DNA from: Fimbriimonadaceae bacterium
GTDB lineage: Bacteria > Armatimonadota > Fimbriimonadia > Fimbriimonadales > Fimbriimonadaceae
Direction of reading: 5' to 3'
Length of the DNA stretch: 6,547 nt
NCBI GenBank assembly: GCA_019694835.1
Contig: JAIBBE010000023.1
Location: 1-6,547 of the forward strand
Below the pieces are notes generated by a model. It searched no databases and was not told where the DNA came from. It saw only the letters and a program-made list of their open reading frames with translations. Made by a program: the position numbers and the translations under genes. Of this stretch, positions 1 to 5,511 are shown in pieces. Every line of letters begins with the position of its first letter. The stretch's first letter is position 1.

Positions 1-443
1 GACCACCGACGGAAGCGGAAAGGACTCATCGAGAACGCTCGGCAGTTCAGCAGCGGGCGCGGGATGCCATTCGAGCAATAACGGCAGCGGTCTTGTGAGG
101 GAATCGGTATTCACGCGCCTCCTGGGTCAACTATCCTCTTCACGCCCCGCAACGTCCTTTGTGTAGCACGATGGCGCGTCGGTCAGCGAGAAGAATCGAC
201 ATGATTCACGAGGCCTCTGCTCAAGAATGGGTGACAGTGCGCGGCGCTCCCTCCACTCGCGATAACACCAATCCGGTTGGCGAACCGTTGGCTCCTTCTC
301 CGCTGCCGTCAAGCGACGCGACTCAGGCCCTCGCGAAAGTGACTTCGCGCCCCTGCGTCCGGCGGATCAGCTTGACGCATTCACGGCCGATGTCCTACAA
401 CAGGATTTCCTTTCGCGTGAGAACCGCATGGTTTCTCGCACTT

Positions 444-479
444 CGTCCCTGGGGGCCGATGGATCGGTCTCCAGGGACG
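444..479. repeat. Strong palindrome, hairpin followed by T-run
   Basis: Outer arms CGTCCCTGG (444-452) and CCAGGGACG (471-479) are perfect inverted repeats. Inner arms CCGAT (456-460) and ATCGG (463-467) also pair. The three bases between them on each side (GGG and TCT) pair through G-U, G-C and G-U, so as RNA almost the whole 36 bases fold on themselves. A TTTT run begins at 481, so on the plus strand it resembles a factor-independent terminator. With no gene clearly upstream, it may equally be a repeat-family hairpin. Confidence 0.5.
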
Positions 480-664
480 CTTTTGTTGGGCGACGGCGCA
501 GACGCCTCTTCTTCCTTGGTGAGCATTCCCCACGCTGGGCACGAGAGCGGGCACCAACGGCATGCGTGTCGTTTGTGTCTTCCGCGAAAACTGTGGGGAT
601 TGCCATCAGCAATCGCGTGATCGGCGCGTTCGCTCTTTAGTCGCTCGGTCAATCGACTTGCTGC

Positions 665-681
665 TCGCCGCCAAGCGGCGA
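665..681. repeat. Perfect hairpin upstream of the pRiA4b-like gene
   Basis: TCGCCGC (665-671) and GCGGCGA (675-681) form a perfect 7-bp stem around a CAA loop, ending 33 bases before the preferred start at 715. There is no T-run after it, so a classical terminator is unlikely. It could be a structured leader element or simply one of the many small palindromes of this region. Confidence 0.35.
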
Positions 682-714
682 CAATGAATCGATCGCAGGA
701 TGAGGGACCATGGC

Positions 715-1578
715 ATGCCGACGCCGACGGGACAGGATTCGATTCCGATACGCTTCACGCATGCGCAGCGGCTGGCGGTCGGCCATCTGTTGCCGGAGTT
801 CGCCGAGCGCCTGCTGCTGGACTGCAAGAATCAGCGGACACTCACCTTCTCCCGGGAAGAATTGAGCAGCGTCGAGCGATTGGGGGACAGGCGGGGGGAT
901 TTGCCGGCCAACGTGCGGCCGCATGTCGTCCGCAACGTCGCCTACCTGGCCCGAAAGGCGTTGGAGCAATTCGAAATCGACGAGCGGGTGCGCACCTCGG
1001 CGGTGGTCTTCCGATTCAAGTTGACGCTGCTGGAGACGAAGCCGCCGATCTGGCGACGCATCGAGGTTCCTGATGGCACCCTCGACTCCCTACACGAGCA
1101 CATCCAATGCGCGATGGGCTGGACCAACTCGCACTTGCACCAGTTCGTCATCGGCGGCCGAACCTACGGCGACCCACAACTCTTGGACGATGGGTTCGAG
1201 GACAACGAGTTCGAGGATTCGACCGACATTTGGCTGAGCGATCTGTTTGCCAAGGTTCGGCGTCCATTTCGCTTTGAATACCAGTACGACTTCGGGGACG
1301 ACTGGCGGCACGAGGTGGTGCTGGAAGAGATCGGGGGCAAGGAGCCGGGCAGTGTCTATCCGCGCTGCGTGGCGGGGGCGCGCGCCTGTCCGCCCGAGGA
1401 TGTGGGAGGCACGTGGGGGTATGAGCATTTCCTGGAGGTGCTCCAGGATCCACGGCACGAAGAGCACGAGGATATGTTGACGTGGGCCGGCGGGAAGTTT
1501 GACTCCGAACGGTTCGACACCAAGAAGGCGACCAAGCTGATGCAGAAGGGGCTACCGAACTGGCGGGACATGTTGTAG
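715..1578 (+). CDS. pRiA4b ORF-3-like protein
   Basis: A 287-residue protein of the plasmid pRiA4b ORF-3 family (PRiA4_ORF3, also known as the IS1096 TnpR-like passenger family). Its biochemical role is not established. The family domain starts near residue 97 with a beta strand (VVFRFKLTL). It then shows PPIWRR (110-115), an LHEHIQ..MGW..SHLHQF stretch, the hallmark DFGDDW (192-197) with a following H, and CPPEDVGG (225-232) leading into W-G-Y-E. The first ~95 residues are an N-terminal extension outside the core and I cannot assign them. I chose the ATG at 715 because GAGGGA (702-707) lies 7 bases upstream. An in-frame ATG at 700 would add five residues but has only AGG directly against it. 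Such genes are often found on plasmids, in IS elements and in defence-rich accessory DNA. No transposase is next to this one, so I infer a free-standing accessory gene. Confidence 0.9.
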   Translation: MPTPTGQDSIPIRFTHAQRLAVGHLLPEFAERLLLDCKNQRTLTFSREELSSVERLGDRRGDLPANVRPHVVRNVAYLARKALEQFEIDERVRTSAVVFRFKLTLLETKPPIWRRIEVPDGTLDSLHEHIQCAMGWTNSHLHQFVIGGRTYGDPQLLDDGFEDNEFEDSTDIWLSDLFAKVRRPFRFEYQYDFGDDWRHEVVLEEIGGKEPGSVYPRCVAGARACPPEDVGGTWGYEHFLEVLQDPRHEEHEDMLTWAGGKFDSERFDTKKATKLMQKGLPNWRDML

Positions 1579-1616
1579 CGATGCCGACCGGCAAGGATGT
1601 TCCTTTTGATCAAGCT

Positions 1617-1791
1617 CCCTCTCCGCCTTCGTCGGCCTGTCATCCCTCGGGGGCTCGCTCCATGAGGCCGTAAGGTCCTTGGCCCCCGAGGGAAGATGGG
1701 CCAGGCGAAGGCAAGACGCCCCTCTTATCCGCGGCGAAGCCCTTTCTCTTCCCACCGCCGCCTTTGTTGGCCCGATTCCGGACGGGGCTCG
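1617..1791. repeat. Palindromic dispersed repeat, copy A
   Basis: First copy of a repeat whose second copy lies at 4215-4387 in the same orientation. By hand alignment, 1617-1704 matches 4215-4302 without gaps at 83 of 88 positions, and the first 42 bases are identical. The stretch 1705-1750 is diverged. A second similar block, about 1752-1791, contains CCGATTCCGGA and GGGCTCG. Within the unit, TCCCTCGGGGGC (1643-1654) and GCCCCCGAGGGA (1682-1693) form a perfect 12-bp inverted repeat around 27 bases. GGCC and GCCTTCG/CGAAGGC pairs outside it extend an imperfect hairpin to roughly 90 bases. It begins 38 bases after the stop of the pRiA4b-like gene. No open frame in it looks like a transposase, so a non-autonomous (MITE-like or REP-like) element is the best description. 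Confidence 0.85.
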
Positions 1792-1837
1792 AAGCGACTC
1801 GATTAGGACGTTGCGGCTGAAATCCGCGGCGGCTTCC

Positions 1838-1846
1838 TGACATAAT
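1838..1846 (+). promoter_or_regulatory. Possible extended -10 promoter element
   Basis: TGACATAAT matches the extended -10 form TGnTATAAT at all but one base, 62 bases before the start at 1908. The hexamer 17 bases upstream (TGAAAT) is a poor -35, and TTGCGG at 1811 is too far away. It would place the start of transcription near 1853, downstream of repeat A. Consensus matching in a lineage with little promoter data makes this tentative. Confidence 0.3.
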
Positions 1847-1907
1847 GAAGGATGAGAGTGAGGCAAAGTTGCCAAGCCGCTGAGGAGCCAGGGCAGGTAG
1901 GAAAACA

Positions 1908-3989
1908 ATGCAGATGCCAGCGATCGCGGAGTTTCGGCGGCTTGTCGATGGGACTTCGGATGAAGTCGCGCAAGCCAACGACCTGCGCCGAATTTACGGA
2001 ATCGTGGGCCTGCCAGCCGGCCCCGGGCTGAAACGAAGTGAGGTCTCGGCTCACCTTACGGCCGAGATCCAGCGTCGGCTTCCCCGCGACCTGCGAGCGA
2101 TTTGGCTCTGGGTGCATCAACTCCAGCAAGGGCTGATCGTCGAACACGTCCTCTCGGGGGCTGCGCTCGAACTGTATCTTTCCGTCGCTACGGCGCTGCG
2201 CGGTGCTGCCCACGCCGTGCGCGGCAGCGACGCGCATTCGGAAGAACCGGCCTGGCCAGAGATCGTCCAGCTATGTCGCCATTCTGCGGAATTGAACTTG
2301 GGTGTTTACGCCATCAGGGGCAATGACCTGGCGACGCATCATCCGCGGGCAATGGCGGTGGCACAGGCCGCCCTGAGACTGCGTGAACGAGGATACCAAT
2401 GCGAGGTTGAAAACGGCATTGCCATAGTACCCGAGCCGGAACGCCGCAGGATCGTCGCCGCGATGGAGGAACAGATTTCAGCCTTGGGAGAGGTCAATGT
2501 GGCCGCAGAGATCTTCCGCTGCCTGACACCGCGATGGAACGGGGCCATGCATCGACACCTCTTGGGGCAGCGCGTGAACGCCCTGGGAACCGGGGTGCGA
2601 CCGGAAATGCCCTTCGGCTATCTGCTGCAACTGGCAGCGAAACACCTAGGCCGCGTGCCGGCTCCGGACGCACTCAGCCGGGGTGGTTGGCAACGGCTGC
2701 TTAACTTGGCTATCGATTTCGCGGCGAACTATGACGTCCAGCCCTATTCGACGTGGGAACTGGAAGGAGTGAATGCTGTCTCGCTGGACGGCTTCGTGAC
2801 GGAGCTTGCGCTCTGCGATCGCTTCTTTGGGCTTCGCCAGTTCAGGCCGACAGACGTGGGCGATGCGGTGCGTGGGCTGTTCGACTGGGTGTCCGAGGAT
2901 CAAGAGTCGCAACTTGGGTGGAGCGTGGTCGCGGCCGCCGACGTAACGGATGCACTCTTGCGACAGACCGCACCTGACGCTGGCCCATCCATCTTTGGCG
3001 CCCAGGAGATCGAACACCATTGCGGTGCCGTTCCGCCTGAGCAGGTGGAGCGAGTTATCGGCTGCTTGACGCATGCGGCGCGGCCGAACCAGCAGTTCGT
3101 GCTGCCAGAATCTTCTTCAGAGGCGACGTTTTCGGCGAAGCCGCTGGTGCGGCTTGACGACGGGAGGCTGATCCTGCTTGATGCCAGCAGTTGCGCCTCG
3201 TCATGCTTCGAAGCTCTGGCCGGCGCGCTGTACCACATCGACCGCAATGCATTCTCGCACATCGGACTGGCCGTGGAGCGGTTCCTGCTGCGACGAATGG
3301 CCGAGCACAGCATGGAGGTTGTCCGGGGTGTCTACGAGCATCCGGAAGGGATGGGGGAATGCGACGCTGTGATCGAGACTTCCGACTGCATTCTCTTCGC
3401 CGAATTGAAAATCAAGAGTCTGACGCGCGCCGCGCAAGGTGGCGGCGACCTGGCAATTCTTGTGGACTTGGGCGCGAGTCTGTTTGATGCCGCGGCCCAA
3501 TGCAACCGCCACGAGCTGGTGTTGAGGAAGCGGGGCTCCTTGACGCTACGGCAAGAGGACGGGTCGGAGCGGGTGATCGAACACCGGGACCGGAGAATCG
3601 AGAAGTTGGCGCTGACGTTCGATGAGTTCGGTAGTTTTCAAGACCGGACCGTGTTGTTCCGACTCTTTGCGAGTTGTATCGGATCTCGATTTGAGGCCAT
3701 TGACCAGTCGCTGCAGCCGAAGCTTGAGAACCTCAACAAGAAGGCCAAGGTCCTGGCGGAGCAGTTCCGCGAACTTGGGGATCTCGACCAGAGACTGGCA
3801 AAACGCCCGTTCTTTCCGTTCTGGTTCTTGAGTGTTGGACAGGTGCTAGTCCTGCTGGATCCCGTCGTATCGAATGAATCATTCAAGGAGCAGTTGTGGC
3901 TCACGCGCCATGTCGCCACGCACACGCTCGACTTCTACACGGACCTCGCCAGCATGCGACAATTAAGAACCGGAAAAACTGATCGGTGA
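1908..3989 (+). CDS. Uncharacterised protein with PD-(D/E)XK nuclease-like core
   Basis: I do not recognise the family of this 693-residue protein. The first ~440 residues look soluble and mostly helical, with no signal peptide and no motif I can name. From about residue 450 the layout resembles a restriction-endonuclease-type fold. A helix bearing E457 (G-L-A-V-E-R-F) is followed by a strand (EVVRGVYEHPE), then G-E484-C-D486, twelve residues, and E499-L-K501-I-K-S. A later helix carries Q-C-N-R-H. D486, E499 and K501 fit the D...ExK metal-binding/catalytic set, and E457 the frequent helix-A acid. This suggests a metal-dependent DNA or RNA nuclease, but only from pattern. The C-terminal part has a charged helical stretch (~605-630) and ends in an aromatic, hydrophobic region (KRPFFPFWFL onward). 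The start is supported by AGGTAGGA at 1895-1902. The gene stands alone on its strand, between direct repeat copies A and B. Restriction, phage defence or repair are possible roles, none demonstrated. Confidence 0.85.
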   Translation: MQMPAIAEFRRLVDGTSDEVAQANDLRRIYGIVGLPAGPGLKRSEVSAHLTAEIQRRLPRDLRAIWLWVHQLQQGLIVEHVLSGAALELYLSVATALRGAAHAVRGSDAHSEEPAWPEIVQLCRHSAELNLGVYAIRGNDLATHHPRAMAVAQAALRLRERGYQCEVENGIAIVPEPERRRIVAAMEEQISALGEVNVAAEIFRCLTPRWNGAMHRHLLGQRVNALGTGVRPEMPFGYLLQLAAKHLGRVPAPDALSRGGWQRLLNLAIDFAANYDVQPYSTWELEGVNAVSLDGFVTELALCDRFFGLRQFRPTDVGDAVRGLFDWVSEDQESQLGWSVVAAADVTDALLRQTAPDAGPSIFGAQEIEHHCGAVPPEQVERVIGCLTHAARPNQQFVLPESSSEATFSAKPLVRLDDGRLILLDASSCASSCFEALAGALYHIDRNAFSHIGLAVERFLLRRMAEHSMEVVRGVYEHPEGMGECDAVIETSDCILFAELKIKSLTRAAQGGGDLAILVDLGASLFDAAAQCNRHELVLRKRGSLTLRQEDGSERVIEHRDRRIEKLALTFDEFGSFQDRTVLFRLFASCIGSRFEAIDQSLQPKLENLNKKAKVLAEQFRELGDLDQRLAKRPFFPFWFLSVGQVLVLLDPVVSNESFKEQLWLTRHVATHTLDFYTDLASMRQLRTGKTDR

Positions 3990-4214
3990 GCCGCTTGGAC
4001 GGTCCGCCCCAGAGCCGATTGAGGTCATTCGCGAGTCGGCACATCATGGCCGGGTTGGGCGCCAATATGGTCGCATCCGTTCTAGTGTCGCGTTAAATCG
4101 CCGCAATGGGGACAGCGCCACCGCTGGCGCGGGACAAACCGCTTTGCAGAGCCATAAGCTGGAGAATGAGCGTCGACAGCGTGAGGTCTTCTGCAGAGAA
4201 AGCTTCCATAGGCG
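3990..4214. other. Intergenic stretch after the nuclease-like gene
   Basis: No supported gene. A short frame starting with GTG at 3986 overlaps the preceding stop as GTGA and runs 36 codons to a TAA at 4094-4096. It has weak ribosome binding potential and no recognisable product. The only clear structure is GCGCCA (4115-4120) and TGGCGC (4125-4130), a perfect 6-bp stem with a CCGC loop and no T-run after it. Confidence 0.4.
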
Positions 4215-4387
4215 CCCTCTCCGCCTTCGTCGGCCTGTCATCCCTCGGGGGCTCGCCCCGTGAGGCCGTCAGGCCCTTGGCCCCCGAGGGAGGATGGGCC
4301 AGAGAAGGCCAGGCGGAGCAGGCAGTCTCCCAACCCGCTGCCCCCCCACCGCTCCGCCTTTGCCGGTCCGATTCCGGAGGGGGCTCG
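4215..4387. repeat. Palindromic dispersed repeat, copy B
   Basis: Second copy of the repeat at 1617-1791, in direct orientation and shifted by 2598 bases. It keeps the perfect 12-bp inverted repeat TCCCTCGGGGGC (4241-4252) and GCCCCCGAGGGA (4280-4291). Its outer ends pair further: CTCCGCC (4219-4225) with GGCGGAG (4312-4318), and GGCC and CTTC/GAAG in between, giving an imperfect palindrome of about 100 bases. The weaker second block at ~4347-4387 repeats CCGATTCCGGA and GGGCTCG. Together the copies bracket the 693-residue nuclease-like gene and nothing else. Confidence 0.85.
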
Positions 4388-4404
4388 CCGCGAATCCCCT
4401 GCGC

Positions 4405-4623
4405 CAGCGCCATCACGTTTTCTCGTCCGACTTGTTCACCAGCCACGGGGGACTCAAGTGGCTGCGCGATGTGGAGTCACGGCCGCACCGGGACATGCGG
4501 CGCAACTCCCCCCTGCAAACCACTTGGCGCTTCAGCAGAGGCAGACGTGATACCAGTACCCGAGCGCCACGGACGGTCGATGCTTGGCTGGAATTTCCAC
4601 CACCAGAGGACTCCCTGGTTTAG
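4405..4623 (+). pseudogene. Possible decayed C-terminal gene fragment
   Basis: Downstream of repeat B one plus-strand frame stays open to a TAG at 4621-4623. From about 4420 to 4520 nearly every codon ends in G or C, as expected for real coding DNA in a GC-rich genome, and the peptide has mixed, protein-like composition (SSDLFTSHGGLKWLRDVES, later VDAWLEFPPPED). The frame has no credible start of its own: reading backwards it runs into repeat B. I infer the tail of a gene whose front was lost, perhaps when the repeat inserted. I do not recognise the family, and chance openness in GC-rich DNA is a real alternative. Confidence 0.25.
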
Positions 4624-4754
4624 ATCCGTGAAAGCAGGACCAGGACTAGAACGGCCACCAAGATAGAGCGGGCAGGAACGAGCGACGGATCGGTGCTGTT
4701 GAGAATCGAGCGAATCAGCAGGATGAGCAGCAGAGTCAGGAGGCCGTCGAACAT
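4620..4754 (-). CDS. Possible 44-aa two-helix membrane protein
   Basis: A small minus-strand frame starting at an ATG (4754) and ending in TAA. The product is nearly all hydrophobic in two segments, LLTLLLILLI (residues ~5-14) and ILVAVLVLVLL (~31-41), joined by a short polar linker with S, N, T, D and P. That is the profile of a tiny double-spanning membrane protein. An in-frame ATG at 4814 would add twenty residues, but it lies inside the hairpin that probably ends the upstream unit, so I prefer 4754. The ribosome binding site is weak (GAGAC). The gene follows the DUF932 unit on the same strand. No family is recognised, and hydrophobic frames can arise by chance. Confidence 0.35.
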   Translation of the reverse strand: MFDGLLTLLLILLIRSILNSTDPSLVPARSILVAVLVLVLLSRI

Positions 4755-4778
4755 GACCGTCTCGTTTGTGGTTATCCC

Positions 4779-4817
4779 AAAACGTTGAGGTCCGGGTGGT
4801 GCAGCGAACCTCAAGTT
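4779..4817 (-). terminator. Candidate terminator after the 98-aa gene
   Basis: TTGAGGT (4785-4791) and ACCTCAA (4808-4814) form a perfect 7-bp stem, extendable with AAC/GTT across one bulged base. Reading the minus strand, the stem is followed within two bases by a TTTT run. It lies about 25 bases past the stop of the 98-aa gene, where the end of the DUF932 transcript would be expected. The 16-base loop is large, which weakens the call. Confidence 0.4.
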
Positions 4818-4840
4818 AAAACCACGTTCGACGGCGACGC

Positions 4841-5137
4841 TTAGAACTCGCCGTTCTCCTCAGCGTGGCCGTTGGCGCTGGCGCCCGCGGCCCCATGCGA
4901 GAAGATCCAGGAGTGGGCCTGGTCGGCGACCTTGGCGATGAGCGGCAGGTCGTCGCGGCCGAAGCTCTGCGAGTCCTTCCAGGTGTCGCCATCCTTGTAG
5001 AGGCGGGTGAACGTCACGTTGTAGCGCGTGCCGTTCTCCCCGCTGTTGGCCCAGATCGTGCCTTTGATTCGCCCCAAGCGAATCTCGTGCGCGGGCTTGT
5101 TGCCTTTGCTGGGTTGCGTCTTTTGAGTCGTAGCCAT
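4841..5137 (-). CDS. Conserved small protein of the DUF932 locus
   Basis: A 98-residue soluble protein. I recall close relatives annotated only as hypothetical, usually in planctomycete accessory DNA beside DUF932 genes; the function is unknown. A basic, K/Q-rich N-terminus (residues 1-16) precedes a predicted beta-rich core: IRLGRIKGTIWAN (19-31), then GTRYNVTFTRLYKDGD (36-51). SFGRDDL (58-64) follows and a helix IAKVADQAHSWI (67-78). The tail is G/A/N/E-rich and acidic. Strands with alternating aromatic and basic residues followed by one helix recall small single-stranded nucleic-acid-binding folds such as PC4-like proteins, but this is only a shape argument. The start is well supported: AAGGAGA on the minus strand (5151-5145) lies 7 bases upstream of the ATG. 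It is third in the unit, separated from the 73-aa gene by 141 bases containing two strong palindromes, so it may also have its own promoter. Confidence 0.8.
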   Translation of the reverse strand: MATTQKTQPSKGNKPAHEIRLGRIKGTIWANSGENGTRYNVTFTRLYKDGDTWKDSQSFGRDDLPLIAKVADQAHSWIFSHGAAGASANGHAEENGEF

Positions 5138-5278
5138 GAGAAAGTCTCCTTCTGCAAAAAAGAACGTTCAGAACAACACCGATGCGTCCCCCACGGAACC
5201 GTTCCGTGGGGGAACAACGCCCCTCCGCTCCGGCGTGGGAACGCTCCCACGAACCACCGGAGCGGAGGCGTCCAGGAC
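5138..5278. repeat. Double-palindrome intergenic element
   Basis: Two nested cruciform-like structures lie side by side. The first is a near-perfect palindrome of 27 bases, TCCCCCACGGAAC (5187-5199), one central C, and its exact complement (5201-5213). The second has outer arms CCTCCGCTCCGG (5222-5233) and CCGGAGCGGAGG (5257-5268). It contains an inner hairpin CGTGGGA (5234-5240) / TCCCACG (5245-5251) with loop ACGC and a five-base asymmetry. A third small inverted element, GAACGTTCAGAAC (5162-5174), lies nearer the 98-aa gene. Placed between two genes of a likely operon, they could terminate, attenuate or protect the mRNA, or be an inserted repeat unit. Confidence 0.7.
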
Positions 5279-5500
5279 TCACCAGTCGGTGAAGTCCATC
5301 TTCTTCCATGTTGCCAGGCACGCCGCATGAACGACGGCCCGACTCCAGTCCCATGGGAGGAGGCGGCCGGGAATGACATCGGGTGGAAATCCTCCACGAT
5401 TGATCCACGAGAGCAGATCCAGCGCCGCTCTCCTCGCTTCCTTCTCGTCTCCCGCTTCGAGTGCATCGAGCAGTCGAGTCCAAACCGCTTCTGGGTCCAT
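5279..5500 (-). CDS. 73-aa conserved small protein, coupled to DUF932
   Basis: A 73-residue soluble protein of unknown function. Residues 1-34 form a charged amphipathic helical stretch (WTRLLDALEAGDEKEARRAA). Then comes a turn rich in G and P (RGGFPPDVIPGRLLPWDWS) and a second hydrophobic helix (AVVHAACLATWKKM). I recall similar short proteins following DUF932 genes in planctomycetes, without an assigned role. The start is strongly supported: on the minus strand TAGGAGG sits just upstream of the ATG, and its TAG is the DUF932 stop codon, so the ribosome site lies at the end of the upstream gene. Only 8 bases separate stop and start. This predicts translational coupling and matched expression with DUF932. 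The helical N-terminus suggests a protein-protein adaptor, which is inference. Confidence 0.75.
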   Translation of the reverse strand: MDPEAVWTRLLDALEAGDEKEARRAALDLLSWINRGGFPPDVIPGRLLPWDWSRAVVHAACLATWKKMDFTDW

Positions 5501-5503
5501 AAG

Positions 5504-5511
5504 GCCTCCTA
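5504..5511 (-). promoter_or_regulatory. Ribosome binding site containing the DUF932 stop
   Basis: On the minus strand the sequence TAGGAGG combines the TAG that ends the DUF932 protein with a near-ideal Shine-Dalgarno for the ATG at 5500, four bases downstream of the AGGAGG core. It fixes the start of the 73-aa gene and supports coupling of the two genes. Confidence 0.8.

Larger units (their letters stand above)
1..714. other. Gene-poor region with several hairpins
   Basis: I see no supportable gene here. Open frames exist on both strands, but none has a convincing ribosome binding site, family resemblance or protein-like composition. Two short open tails enter from the left edge on the plus strand, one ending at a TAA at 79-81 and another near 96-98. 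Either could be the last residues of a gene outside the window, and I cannot choose between them. The stretch is rich in small inverted repeats: 274-287, 332-349, 444-479, 495-506, 598-614 and 665-681. This is more typical of intergenic repeat DNA than of coding sequence. A decayed gene or a multi-hairpin repeat element is the likeliest content. Confidence 0.5.

Noticed and set aside
159..620. Plus-strand frame of 153 codons in the left region
   Set aside because: It has no ribosome binding site, reads through the 444-479 palindrome, and the peptide shows no domain-like pattern.
444..620. CRISPR-like or tandem repeat array
   Set aside because: The hairpins differ in sequence and spacing. The only direct repeat is GGGCAC twice, 12 bases apart, so there is no repeat-spacer periodicity.
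367..652. Minus-strand frames of 60-85 codons in the left region
   Set aside because: Three overlapping frames compete for the same DNA, none with a good start signal. All include the palindrome and are best explained as open frames in repeat-like DNA.
715..1791. Insertion sequence made of the pRiA4b-like gene plus repeat A
   Set aside because: There is no transposase, no terminal inverted repeats at both ends of the gene, and no matching repeat copy upstream of it.
1552..1978. Minus-strand frames across repeat A, and matching ones across repeat B, sharing MTGRRRRRG and GEPPRDDRPTKAE
   Set aside because: The shared peptides come from the DNA repeat itself and diverge outside it. They are repeat-derived spurious frames, not a protein family.
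4106..4666. Plus-strand frame of 186 codons through repeat B
   Set aside because: It translates the palindrome in a P/R/S-rich frame and has no ribosome site. The neighbouring frame ending at 4623 has better codon character in the unique part.
5162..5174. GAACGTTCAGAAC as a LexA-type operator upstream of the 98-aa gene
   Set aside because: The half-site spacing fits neither GAAC-N4-GTTC nor GTTC-N7-GTTC, and no repressor gene is visible. It is only noted as a small palindrome.
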